Of a stretch of 64,000 bases of DNA, positions 19,087-26,929 are shown in pieces. Origin of the DNA: Dokdonella_A sp963834755 (GTDB taxonomy: Bacteria; Pseudomonadota; Gammaproteobacteria; Xanthomonadales; Rhodanobacteraceae). The stretch lies in assembly GCA_963834755.1 (NCBI GenBank), contig CAWICQ010000012.1:248001-312000 (forward strand). The letters are read 5' to 3'. A program made the position numbers and the translations under genes. The notes beneath the pieces were generated by a model. It did no database searches. It was not told where the DNA came from and was given only the letters and a program-made list of their open reading frames with translations. Within the stretch, counting starts at the first letter, position 1. Each line of letters starts with the position of its first letter.

Positions 19087-22000
19087 ATGCCCATCGACTA
19101 CAAAAACACGATCAACCTGCCGAAGACCGAATTCGCGATGAAAGCGGATCTCGCCAAGCGCGAGCCGGGCATGCTTGCGGATTGGGAAACGAAGCGGCGT
19201 TACGAGGCGATCCAGGAGCGTGCGGCGGATCGCGAACACGCGTTCATCCTGCACGACGGCCCGCCGTATGCAAACGGCGTCATCCATATCGGACACGCGG
19301 TCAACAAGATTCTGAAGGACATCGTCGTCAAGTCGGCGCTGCTCGCCGGCTTTCGCTCGCCGTACGTGCCGGGCTGGGATTGCCATGGATTGCCGATCGA
19401 GATTGCGGTCGAGAAGGACGTCGGCAAGGTCGGCCAGAAAGTCGACGCCGCGACATTCCGCGCGAAATGCCGCGAGTACGCGACGAAGCAGATCGATCTG
19501 CAGCGCGCCGATTTCAAACGACTCGGCGTGCTCGGCGACTGGGATCATCCGTATCGCACGATGGATTTCCGCTACGAAGCGGACATGATCCGCGCACTTG
19601 CGAAGATTCACGCGAACGGTCACGTCATGCGCGGCTTCAAGCCCGTGTACTGGTGTTTCGATTGCGGCTCAGCGCTGGCGGAAGCGGAGATCGAGTATCA
19701 GGACAAGCAGTCGCCGGCGATCGACGTGGCCTACGATGCGCTCGATCCGAAAGCACTGGCTGCGAAATTCGGCGTGACAGTCGGCAACGACGATATCGTC
19801 GCGGTGCCGATCTGGACGACGACGCCGTGGACGCTGCCTGCGAGCGTGGCGGTGACGTTGGGACCTGAGCTCGATTACGTGCTCGTCGAAGGACCGCCGC
19901 GCGGCGACAAGCGCGTGCTGCTTGTGCTGGCGGAGTTGCTCGCGTCGCAGGCGCTCGCGCGGTACGGCATCGAGCATGCACAAGTGCTTGGGCACGCAAA
20001 AGGCATCGCGCTTGAAACGCTTCTCCCGCTCGCGGGAGAAGCCGCCCGCAGGGCGGATGAGGGAAGTCGGAGTGAAGCGTCTCGCTCCGTCGGCCCTCAC
20101 CCCAGCCCTCTCCCGCAAGCGGGAGAGGGGGTGCCACGCGAGCGCGAGAGAGGTTTGAAGCATCCATTCTACGATCGCGAAATCCCGATCATCCTCGGCG
20201 ACCACGTGTCCGCCGAAGAAGGCACCGGGGCGGTCCACACCGCGCCCGGGCATGGTGTCGAAGACTTCGCGGTCGGGCAGAAATATGGACTCGTCGAAAA
20301 ATATTCCGCGGCGGAACTGAATCCCGTCGGCGGCAATGGCGTGTACCTCGCGAGCACGCCGATCTTCGGCGGCCAGTTCATCTGGAAAGCCAACGACAAC
20401 ATCATCGCGCTGTTGCGCGAGCGCGGCGTGCTGCTCGCCGATGCGAAGATCACGCACAGCTATCCGCATTGCTGGCGGCACAAGACCCCGGTCGCATTCC
20501 GCACCACGCCGCAATGGTTCATCGGCATGGATCAAAAAGGACTTCGCGCAGCCGCGTTGAAGACGATCCACGACGACGTCGCCTGGTTTCCCGCCTGGGG
20601 CGAGGAGCGCATCGCCGGGATGGTCGAAGGCCGTCCGGACTGGTGCATCTCGCGCCAGCGCACCTGGGGCGTGCCGATCGCGTTGTTCGTCGACAAGGTG
20701 AATCATCAGCCGCATCCGCGCAGCATCGAATTGATGGAACAGGTCGCGCAGCGCGTCGAGAAGGCCGGCGTCGATGCGTGGTACGCGCTCGATCCTGCGG
20801 AGTTGCTCGGCGCGGAGGCTGGACAGTACGAGAAGGTCACCGACATCCTCGACGTGTGGTTCGACTCGGGCGTCACGCATTTTTGCGTGCTCGACCAGCG
20901 GCCGAATCTTGCGCGCGCACCGGGCGACAAGGTCATGTATCTCGAAGGCTCGGATCAGCACCGAGGCTGGTTTCAGTCCTCGCTGCTGACTTCGACCGCG
21001 ATGCGCGGCCGCGCGCCGTACGATGTGGTGCTGACGCACGGCTTCACGGTCGATGCGCAGGGACGCAAGATGTCGAAATCGCTCGGCAACGTCGTTGCGC
21101 CGCAGAAAGTCGTCGATACGCTCGGTGCGGATGTGCTGCGGCTCTGGGTCGCTTCGACCGACTACCGCAACGAGATGTCGGTTTCGGATGAGATTCTGAA
21201 GCGCGTGTCGGATGCGTATCGTCGCATCCGCAATACGGCGCGCTTTCTGCTTGGGAACCTCGACGGTTTCGATCCGACGCGGAATTTGCTCCCGGTCGAC
21301 CAATGCCTGCTGCTCGATCAGTGGGCGGTGCAACAGGCCTGGGATGTGCAGCAGGCGGTCGTCGCCGCGTACGCGCGGCACGATTTTCCCGAGATCGTGC
21401 AGCGCGTGCAGAATTTCTGCACCAACGAGATGGGCGCGCTCTACCTCGACATCACGAAGGATCGCTTGTACACGATGCCGACGGACAGTCGCGGGCGGCG
21501 CAGCGCGCAGAGTGCGATGTTTCGAATCCTCGAGGCGATGGTGCGCTGGCTGGCGCCGATCGTTTCGTTCACGGCGGAGGAAATCTGGGCGTACATTCCG
21601 GGTGTGCGCGGCGAGTCGGTGTTGTTCGAGACGTGGTACGGCGATCTCGCGGCGTTGCAGGGATCGCCGGCGCGGCGCGCGTTCTGGTCCGATCTGCTCG
21701 CCGTGCGCGAGGTCGCGTCCAAACAGCTCGAACTCATGCGCGGCAACCGCGAGATCGGTGCTTCGCTCGAAGCCGACGTGACGCTTTATCTCGACGCGAA
21801 AACCCGAAAGGAATTCGAGGCGTACGCCGACGAACTGCGTTTCTTTTTCATCACTTCGGCTTTGACGCTCGAAGACGAATCGAGCGCGCCGGAGGATGCC
21901 GCGCCGGTCGATTCGCTGCACGAGGAAGGACGTTTTGTTTCCGTTTCGGTGCGCAAGAGCAGCAATGCGAAGTGCATCCGCTGCTGGCACTATCGTCCGG

Positions 22001-22089
22001 ATGTCGGTGTCGATCCGGCGCATCCGGAGATCTGCGGACGTTGCGTGGCGAACATCGAGGGACCAGGCGAGAATCGCCGCTGGTTCTGA
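19087..22089 (+). CDS. ileS: Isoleucyl-tRNA synthetase with an in-frame palindrome insertion
   Basis: 1000 residues against about 940 in relatives. Class I signatures are present: HIGH at residues 67-70 and KMSKS near 661-665. The editing (CP1) domain has GTGAVHTAPGHGVEDF near 379 and the C-terminal zinc finger has CIRCWHYR...CGRC near 962-985. Between ALE at about residue 310 and LKHPFYDREIP at about 357 lie roughly 46 extra residues (LLPLAGEAARRADEG...PSPLPQAGEG) that are the translation of a repetitive palindromic element. Without them the length is normal. The start is the conserved MPIDYKNTINLPKT; a CCCGATT array lies just upstream in place of a Shine-Dalgarno. ileS-lspA-ispH order is typical. 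Confidence 0.96.
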   Translation: MPIDYKNTINLPKTEFAMKADLAKREPGMLADWETKRRYEAIQERAADREHAFILHDGPPYANGVIHIGHAVNKILKDIVVKSALLAGFRSPYVPGWDCHGLPIEIAVEKDVGKVGQKVDAATFRAKCREYATKQIDLQRADFKRLGVLGDWDHPYRTMDFRYEADMIRALAKIHANGHVMRGFKPVYWCFDCGSALAEAEIEYQDKQSPAIDVAYDALDPKALAAKFGVTVGNDDIVAVPIWTTTPWTLPASVAVTLGPELDYVLVEGPPRGDKRVLLVLAELLASQALARYGIEHAQVLGHAKGIALETLLPLAGEAARRADEGSRSEASRSVGPHPSPLPQAGEGVPRERERGLKHPFYDREIPIILGDHVSAEEGTGAVHTAPGHGVEDFAVGQKYGLVEKYSAAELNPVGGNGVYLASTPIFGGQFIWKANDNIIALLRERGVLLADAKITHSYPHCWRHKTPVAFRTTPQWFIGMDQKGLRAAALKTIHDDVAWFPAWGEERIAGMVEGRPDWCISRQRTWGVPIALFVDKVNHQPHPRSIELMEQVAQRVEKAGVDAWYALDPAELLGAEAGQYEKVTDILDVWFDSGVTHFCVLDQRPNLARAPGDKVMYLEGSDQHRGWFQSSLLTSTAMRGRAPYDVVLTHGFTVDAQGRKMSKSLGNVVAPQKVVDTLGADVLRLWVASTDYRNEMSVSDEILKRVSDAYRRIRNTARFLLGNLDGFDPTRNLLPVDQCLLLDQWAVQQAWDVQQAVVAAYARHDFPEIVQRVQNFCTNEMGALYLDITKDRLYTMPTDSRGRRSAQSAMFRILEAMVRWLAPIVSFTAEEIWAYIPGVRGESVLFETWYGDLAALQGSPARRAFWSDLLAVREVASKQLELMRGNREIGASLEADVTLYLDAKTRKEFEAYADELRFFFITSALTLEDESSAPEDAAPVDSLHEEGRFVSVSVRKSSNAKCIRCWHYRPDVGVDPAHPEICGRCVANIEGPGENRRWF
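20017..20154. repeat. Palindromic element inserted in frame within ileS
   Basis: It contains CTTCTCCCGCTCGCGGGAGAA (20020-20040), CCGCCCGCAGGGCGG (20042-20056), TGAGGG, then CCCTCACCCCAGCCCTCTCC and CCGCAAGCGGGAGAGGGG ending at 20130. These are the same modules as the intergenic copies at 17.7, 42.5 and 44.4 kb. About 138 bases (a multiple of three) with no stop in the ileS frame. Confidence 0.85.
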
Positions 22090-22151
22090 ATTGCGGCGGT
22101 TACGTCACGTCGCGCAAGATTTTGTTCTTGTCGACAAGGTCGAGAATGTGG

Positions 22152-22171
22152 ATTCCGGCTTTCGCCGGAAT
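22152..22171. repeat. ATTCCGGC-TTTC-GCCGGAAT palindrome between ileS and lspA
   Basis: A perfect 8-bp stem with a 4-base loop, flanked by GTGG and GGCGG, identical in its core to the right end of the 13.4-kb element. No clear partner end is visible, so it is a solo or truncated copy in the 129-base gap. Confidence 0.8.
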
Positions 22172-22218
22172 GGCGGGCGTCGTGGCTCCCGACGGAGCGA
22201 TGCGCGGAGGTGCGAGCG

Positions 22219-22719
22219 TTGACGCAAGACAAACCGAACGCGCAGATCTGGTTGATCGTATCGATCGTCGTCATCGTGCTCGATCAGCTGACCAAGTACA
22301 TCGCTGTCGATGCGCTGGAACCCTATGCGCCGCATGCGGTGATTCCCGGCCTTCTCAACTGGACGCTCGCATTCAATGCAGGCGCCGCATTCAGCTTCCT
22401 CAACAATGCCGGAGGCTGGCAGCGCTGGCTGTTCAGCGCGCTCGCGATCGCTGTCTGCGTCGTCTTGACGGTGTGGCTGCGCCGTCTCGGACGTGGCGAA
22501 TGGCGCACGGCGCTGCCGCTGGCGCTGGTGATCGGCGGCGCGCTCGGCAATCTGATCGATCGCGTCCGTTTCGGCCACGTGACCGATTTCATCGAGGTCT
22601 ACTACCGGCACTGGTCGTGGCCCGCGTTCAATGTCGCCGATTCGGCGATCAGCGTCGGCGCGGTACTGCTCATCGTGTTCGGTCTCGGCGGTAGGAAAGC
22701 GCCGCCGGCTGGCGGATAA
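22219..22719 (+). CDS. lspA: Prolipoprotein signal peptidase (SPase II)
   Basis: 166 residues with four hydrophobic segments. Conserved LspA blocks: DQLTKYIA near the N-terminus, FNAGAAFSFL, GGALGNLIDRVRFGHVTDFI and FNVADSAISVGAVLL, with the two catalytic Asp residues in NLIDR and NVADS. It cleaves lipoprotein signal peptides at the lipobox Cys in the inner membrane. The TTG at 22219 is preferred because GGAGG at 22206-22210 lies 8 bases before it; a GTG at 22210 is the alternative and would overlap that site. Confidence 0.95.
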   Translation: MTQDKPNAQIWLIVSIVVIVLDQLTKYIAVDALEPYAPHAVIPGLLNWTLAFNAGAAFSFLNNAGGWQRWLFSALAIAVCVVLTVWLRRLGRGEWRTALPLALVIGGALGNLIDRVRFGHVTDFIEVYYRHWSWPAFNVADSAISVGAVLLIVFGLGGRKAPPAGG

Positions 22720-22726
22720 TCGGCGT

Positions 22727-23674
22727 ATGGATGTATTGCTGGCCAATCCGCGCGGTTTCTGCGCCGGTGTCGACCGCGCGATCGAGATCGTCGAGCGCGC
22801 GCTGGAGACTTTCGGCGCGCCGATCTACGTGCGTCATGAAGTCGTGCACAACCGCTACGTCGTCGACAAGCTCCGCGCGCAAGGCGCCGTGTTCGTCGAT
22901 GAGCTCGATGAGGTGCCCGACGGCGCAACCGTGATCTTCAGCGCACACGGCGTCTCGCAAGCCGTGCGCGGCGAAGCGGGCACGCGTGGGCTTCGCGTAT
23001 TCGATGCGACGTGTCCGCTGGTCACCAAGGTGCACATGGAAGTGGCGCGCCACGGCAAGGCCGGACGCGATGTCGTACTGATCGGCCACGCGGGCCATCC
23101 GGAAGTCGAAGGCACGATGGGGCAGTGGGATGCATCGAATGCTGGCGCGATTCATCTGGTAGAAACGCCGGAGTGCGTGCAGAAATTTGTGCCGCGCGAC
23201 GCGGAACAGCTTGCGTACGTCACGCAGACGACGCTATCCGTCGACGACACGAAGGCGGTCATCGAAGCCTTGCGCCGGCGTTTTCCGGCGATTCTCGGTC
23301 CGCGCCACGACGACATCTGCTACGCGACGCAAAACCGCCAGGACGCGGTGCGCCGGCTCGGCCAGCAGTGCGATCTGGTGCTCGTGGTCGGATCGCCGAA
23401 CAGCTCCAACTCGAACCGACTGCGCGAGCTCGCCGAAAAGCAAGGCGTGCCGGCGCATCTGATCGACGGCGCCGGCGATATCCGTCGCGAGTGGATCGAA
23501 GGCCGACGCCAGGTCGGCGTGACCGCCGGCGCATCGGCACCCGAAAGCCTGGTGCGCGAAGTGCTGGCGCGCCTGCGCGAGTGGGGCGCCGCGAACGTTC
23601 GCGAGCTCGACGGCGAACCCGAGAACGTCACGTTTGCGCTACCGAAAGAACTCCGGCTTCGTGTGGTCGCCTGA
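22727..23674 (+). CDS. ispH: 4-hydroxy-3-methylbut-2-enyl diphosphate reductase
   Basis: 315 residues. The three iron-sulfur Cys ligands are seen in NPRGFCAGVDRAI (residue 12), DATCPLVTKVH (near 96) and DDICYATQNRQ (near 197), with GHPEVEGTMGQ and VVGSPNSSNSNRL as further family blocks. It catalyses the last step of the MEP isoprenoid pathway, giving IPP and DMAPP. The start MDVLLANPRGFCAG is the family start. It begins 7 bases after lspA, so ileS-lspA-ispH are likely cotranscribed. Confidence 0.97.
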   Translation: MDVLLANPRGFCAGVDRAIEIVERALETFGAPIYVRHEVVHNRYVVDKLRAQGAVFVDELDEVPDGATVIFSAHGVSQAVRGEAGTRGLRVFDATCPLVTKVHMEVARHGKAGRDVVLIGHAGHPEVEGTMGQWDASNAGAIHLVETPECVQKFVPRDAEQLAYVTQTTLSVDDTKAVIEALRRRFPAILGPRHDDICYATQNRQDAVRRLGQQCDLVLVVGSPNSSNSNRLRELAEKQGVPAHLIDGAGDIRREWIEGRRQVGVTAGASAPESLVREVLARLREWGAANVRELDGEPENVTFALPKELRLRVVA

Positions 23675-23799
23675 CGTCGCGCTCGCGGCTCCTGCCGCTC
23701 GTCCGCCAAATCCTACCTAGTACGCAGACCCGGCTTGTCCCGCAACCGGCTGCGCTCTAGCGTGCCCGCTGTCCTTCCACGCTCCATCCAGGGGGAGCG

Positions 23800-24357
23800 A
23801 TGCAAGCTGCGGGGAATTTCGGGAAAAGCGCGCGCGAACTCGGCTTCGGGTTGATCGAGCTTGTGGTGACGATCGCGATCGCCGCGATCCTGCTGGCTTT
23901 GGCACTGCCGAGCTTCCGCGAGGTCGGCATGCGCATGAACGTGACCGAGAACAACAACAATCTCGTCGGCGCGCTGACGACTGCGAAATCCGAAGCAGTC
24001 AAGCTCGGCACGATCGCCGGCGTGGTGAGCCTCAGCGGAGGCAGCAATTGGTCTTCAGGTTGGCAAGTACTGATCGACTCGAACAACGACGCGGCATTAA
24101 CGTCCGCCGATACGGTCATAGCGACCTATCCCGCGTTGACGAATCAATACACCGTGAACACCAAGGTGACCGGCGGTGCAGACGCACAGGTCGTGTTCAG
24201 TGCGTTGGGAAACCTTTCGGCACCCGCAACGCAGGTTGACATTAACGTCTGCCGACCCGATCACAACGCGACGAAATCGTCATGGATCCAAGTGAAGGGA
24301 AGCGGAGAAATTAGATCACAACGCGATGCGTCCTCGTCGCCGGCCCCGGGATGTTGA
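23800..24357 (+). CDS. fimT: Type IV pilus minor pilin FimT/GspH-like
   Basis: 185 residues. A type III signal sequence is present: cleavage after Gly in ELGFGLIELVVTIAIAAILL, with Glu at position 5 of the mature protein and a hydrophobic helix. The C-terminal part (VFSALGNLS...DINVC) matches the GspH/FimT fold. FimT-type pilins take part in pilus priming and, in some Xanthomonadales and relatives, in DNA uptake. It opens the minor pilin operon, 125 bases after ispH. The final ten residues (RDASSSPAPGC) overlap nothing but run close to pilV. Confidence 0.85.
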   Translation: MQAAGNFGKSARELGFGLIELVVTIAIAAILLALALPSFREVGMRMNVTENNNNLVGALTTAKSEAVKLGTIAGVVSLSGGSNWSSGWQVLIDSNNDAALTSADTVIATYPALTNQYTVNTKVTGGADAQVVFSALGNLSAPATQVDINVCRPDHNATKSSWIQVKGSGEIRSQRDASSSPAPGC

Positions 24358-24364
24358 GGTCCCC

Positions 24365-24889
24365 ATGCAGATGATCAATCGCCATCGCGGATTCACCCTG
24401 CTCGAAGTCCTGATCGCCTTGCTGGTGTTCAGCCTTGGCCTGCTCGGCATGGCGGGGCTTTTGATCGTTTCCGTGAAGACGAATCACAGCGCATATCTGC
24501 GCACGCAGGCTTCATTCCTGGCGCAGTCGATGGCGGATCGCATGCGTACGAACATGCCGCGCGTCTGGACTGGCGACTACGACACAGGCTATCCGAGCGG
24601 CGACTCGGATCCGTGCACTGGCGGCGGCACCTGCTCGCGCGCCAACATCGCCATTCGCGACAAGGCGATCTGGAGCACGCAGCTGACCGACCAGCTTCCG
24701 AATGCCGCGGCGGTCATCGGGTGCGTGCCGACCGCAGGCGTGAACGTGACGGCCGAAGATGCCCAGAACGGTGCGCCTTACGCGGGACTCTGCACTATCG
24801 CGATTGACTGGAACGAGTCCACGCTGGATCGCAATGCCGGCAATACCGGCCCGCAACAGCAAACCTTCGCATGGGTGTTCCAGCCATGA
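24365..24889 (+). CDS. pilV: Type IV pilus modification protein PilV
   Basis: 174 residues from the ATG at 24365. The prepilin leader MQMINRHRG is followed by FTLLEVLIALLVFSLGLLGMAGLL, the standard PilV N-terminus with Glu5. The body has Cys pairs (DPCTGGGTCS, IGC...GLCTI) expected of minor pilins. It is part of the pilus-tip priming complex with FimT, PilW, PilX and PilY1. Its stop overlaps the pilW start (ATGA), showing translational coupling. Confidence 0.9.
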   Translation: MQMINRHRGFTLLEVLIALLVFSLGLLGMAGLLIVSVKTNHSAYLRTQASFLAQSMADRMRTNMPRVWTGDYDTGYPSGDSDPCTGGGTCSRANIAIRDKAIWSTQLTDQLPNAAAVIGCVPTAGVNVTAEDAQNGAPYAGLCTIAIDWNESTLDRNAGNTGPQQQTFAWVFQP

Positions 24890-26247
24890 ACCCGATCGTG
24901 TTGTTAGCCCGCCGAATCGATTCCCGCGCGGTACACATGCGCTCGCGCGCTGCCGCCTTCAGTCTGATCGAGCTGATGGTCGCGATCACGCTGGGCATCC
25001 TGCTCAGCATCGGCATCGTCACGCTGTTCGGTGCAACCAGTGCCACCAACAAGGTTCAGGACGCACTCGCGCGGCTGCAGGAAAACGGCCGCTACGCCAT
25101 GACGCGCATCACTGATGATCTGCGCAGGGGCAGCGGGCAGTATTGCGAGAGTTCGAGCAGCCAGGGCTGGACGCTTCCAGCGGGCACGAACGGACCGATT
25201 TATCCGCCGCTGACCATCCTTTCGAATGCCAGCGGCGTTTCGACGGGAGCGGGCGGTTCGTTCCCCGACAGCGGCGGTCTCGTCGGTCTCCCCCCGGGAG
25301 GAGGCACCTATCCAATCGGTCCGGCTGCGTTCGTCCAGGCTTACGATTGTTCGACTAGCGGTGGATGCACTCCGGCGGTGCCGAACGGCGCATCGCCGGA
25401 TGGGTTTCCAGCCGAAGGCCTGGGCGACGGGCTGCGGGTGCGTGGCGCCGACATGCTGACGATTCGCTATCAACGCGGAACGGGCTGGAATTTCACAGTG
25501 GACGCGAGTGCGCCGCCCAAAGTCACACTGGTGCCGACAATGATCGGTCCGCAGTCGATGGATGACCCGGTCAATTTCGTGAACGGCGATCGTGCGCTGC
25601 TCCTAAGCTGCGGCGGCGGCCAGATCTTCCAGGTTTCAGCGGCCGGGAACGTTTTGACGCCGACGGGTTTGCTGGATTCTTCGAGCTACAAGCCCGCCGC
25701 GACAGTCAGCAGCTTCGATGTGCGTGTCTTCAATTTCAGCCGCGACTTCCTCACGGTGACGTACTACCTCGCATACAAGGCCGATCTGGAAACTCCCGGT
25801 CGCCTGATTCCAACGTTGTATCGCCGCCAGAACGGATCGCAGGTGGACGAACTGGTCCAGGGCGTCGAACGGCTCGATTTTCTCTACGGCGTCCAATACA
25901 GGGATGCTTCGCTGCACTTTCTTACCGCGGCTCAGGTCAACGCGAACAGCGTGGCGGGGAATTGTTCGCCGCCTCCGCCCGGGCTCGGTCTCGCGGCCGG
26001 CAACGTCGAACCCGGCTGCCTGTGGCGCTCCGTGATGACCGTCGAAGCTCATATGCTGCTCGACACGGTCGACAACGTCGGGCTTTCCCAGGCGGACATG
26101 GCTTATCGCTACACGGGTGCCACCGGCGACACCACGATGCACATTCCTCCCGCGGCGAATCAGCCGATGGATACCGGCATGCCTGCGGGCGTCATGATGC
26201 GGCGAGAGTTCATTTCTTCGGTTGCCATGCGCAACGGCAATCACTGA
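24886..26247 (+). CDS. pilW: Minor pilin PilW
   Basis: 453 residues. The prepilin motif is RAAAFSLIELMVAITLGILLS, so position -1 is Ala rather than the usual Gly; Glu5 is present. LQENGRYAMTRITDDLRRG and the long Cys-containing C-terminal part ending MRREFISSVAMRNGN are characteristic of PilW. Start ATG at 24886 overlaps the pilV stop by ATGA; an ATG 5 codons earlier is less likely. It is the last intact gene of the operon before the frameshifted pilX. Confidence 0.9.
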   Translation: MNPIVLLARRIDSRAVHMRSRAAAFSLIELMVAITLGILLSIGIVTLFGATSATNKVQDALARLQENGRYAMTRITDDLRRGSGQYCESSSSQGWTLPAGTNGPIYPPLTILSNASGVSTGAGGSFPDSGGLVGLPPGGGTYPIGPAAFVQAYDCSTSGGCTPAVPNGASPDGFPAEGLGDGLRVRGADMLTIRYQRGTGWNFTVDASAPPKVTLVPTMIGPQSMDDPVNFVNGDRALLLSCGGGQIFQVSAAGNVLTPTGLLDSSSYKPAATVSSFDVRVFNFSRDFLTVTYYLAYKADLETPGRLIPTLYRRQNGSQVDELVQGVERLDFLYGVQYRDASLHFLTAAQVNANSVAGNCSPPPPGLGLAAGNVEPGCLWRSVMTVEAHMLLDTVDNVGLSQADMAYRYTGATGDTTMHIPPAANQPMDTGMPAGVMMRREFISSVAMRNGNH

Positions 26248-26258
26248 GGACTGTTTCG

Positions 26259-26929
26259 ATGATCACCACGAATCACTCGACTATTTCACGGCAGCGCGGC
26301 GCGGTTCTTTTCGTCGCGCTGGTGTTTTCTGCTTCTACTGACCTTGCTGGGTCTCACGGCATCGAGCACGTCGATCCTGCAGGAGCGCATGACCGGCGGC
26401 ATGCGCAATTCACAGCTGGCGATGATGGGCAGCGAAAGCGCATTGCGCGGCGGCGAAGTCGATCTGTGGACCGCCGCGGCGCGTTCCTCTTACGCAAACG
26501 GCGGCCTCGCGCTGCCGCCGTGCGGACACTCCGGCGTGCAGCCTTGCGTCTATCAGCGCACCAACGGCGTTACCGATCTGCGCGCGGTCAAGTTTCGCGC
26601 ATCCAAGCAATGGATCGGCACATCCAACGACGGTGCGCAGGCCTATTCCGGCACGGTCAGCGGATTGAGTGGCGGCGAAGCCACCGCGTCACTGGCATCG
26701 CAGCCGCGTTACCTGATCGAGGATCTCGGTCTCGATACCGGAGCCAGTGGCCTGGGCAACATGGGCGGCTCGAATCTTTCCGACGCCAGGCGCCGAGGGC
26801 ACTCCGAAGATACACCTGTTCCGCGTCACCGCGCGCAGCCAGGGCGGCACGTCCACGCTGCTTCGCGTGAGCGAAAGCGTGTTTGGCGCGGCTTCCATCT
26901 CGCAACCCAATCCGGGCGACACACCATGA
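26259..26929 (+). pseudogene. pilX: Minor pilin PilX, at least two frameshifts
   Basis: It starts MITTNHSTISRQRGAVLFVALVF in one frame. After the TTTT run near 26328 the reading continues one frame over as LLLLTLLGLTASSTSILQER MTGG..., the usual PilX membrane helix and QERM motif. Near 26785 it shifts again, to PGAEGTPKIHLFRVTARSQGG and a stop overlapping the pilY1 ATG. No nonsense codon occurs inside any segment. Joined, the protein would be about 222 residues, normal for PilX. Either a recent decay or a run of sequencing indels. Confidence 0.85.

Noticed and set aside
19669..22023. A 784-codon open frame antisense to ileS
   Set aside because: Shadow of ileS; the sequence is rich in Arg and His with no domain.
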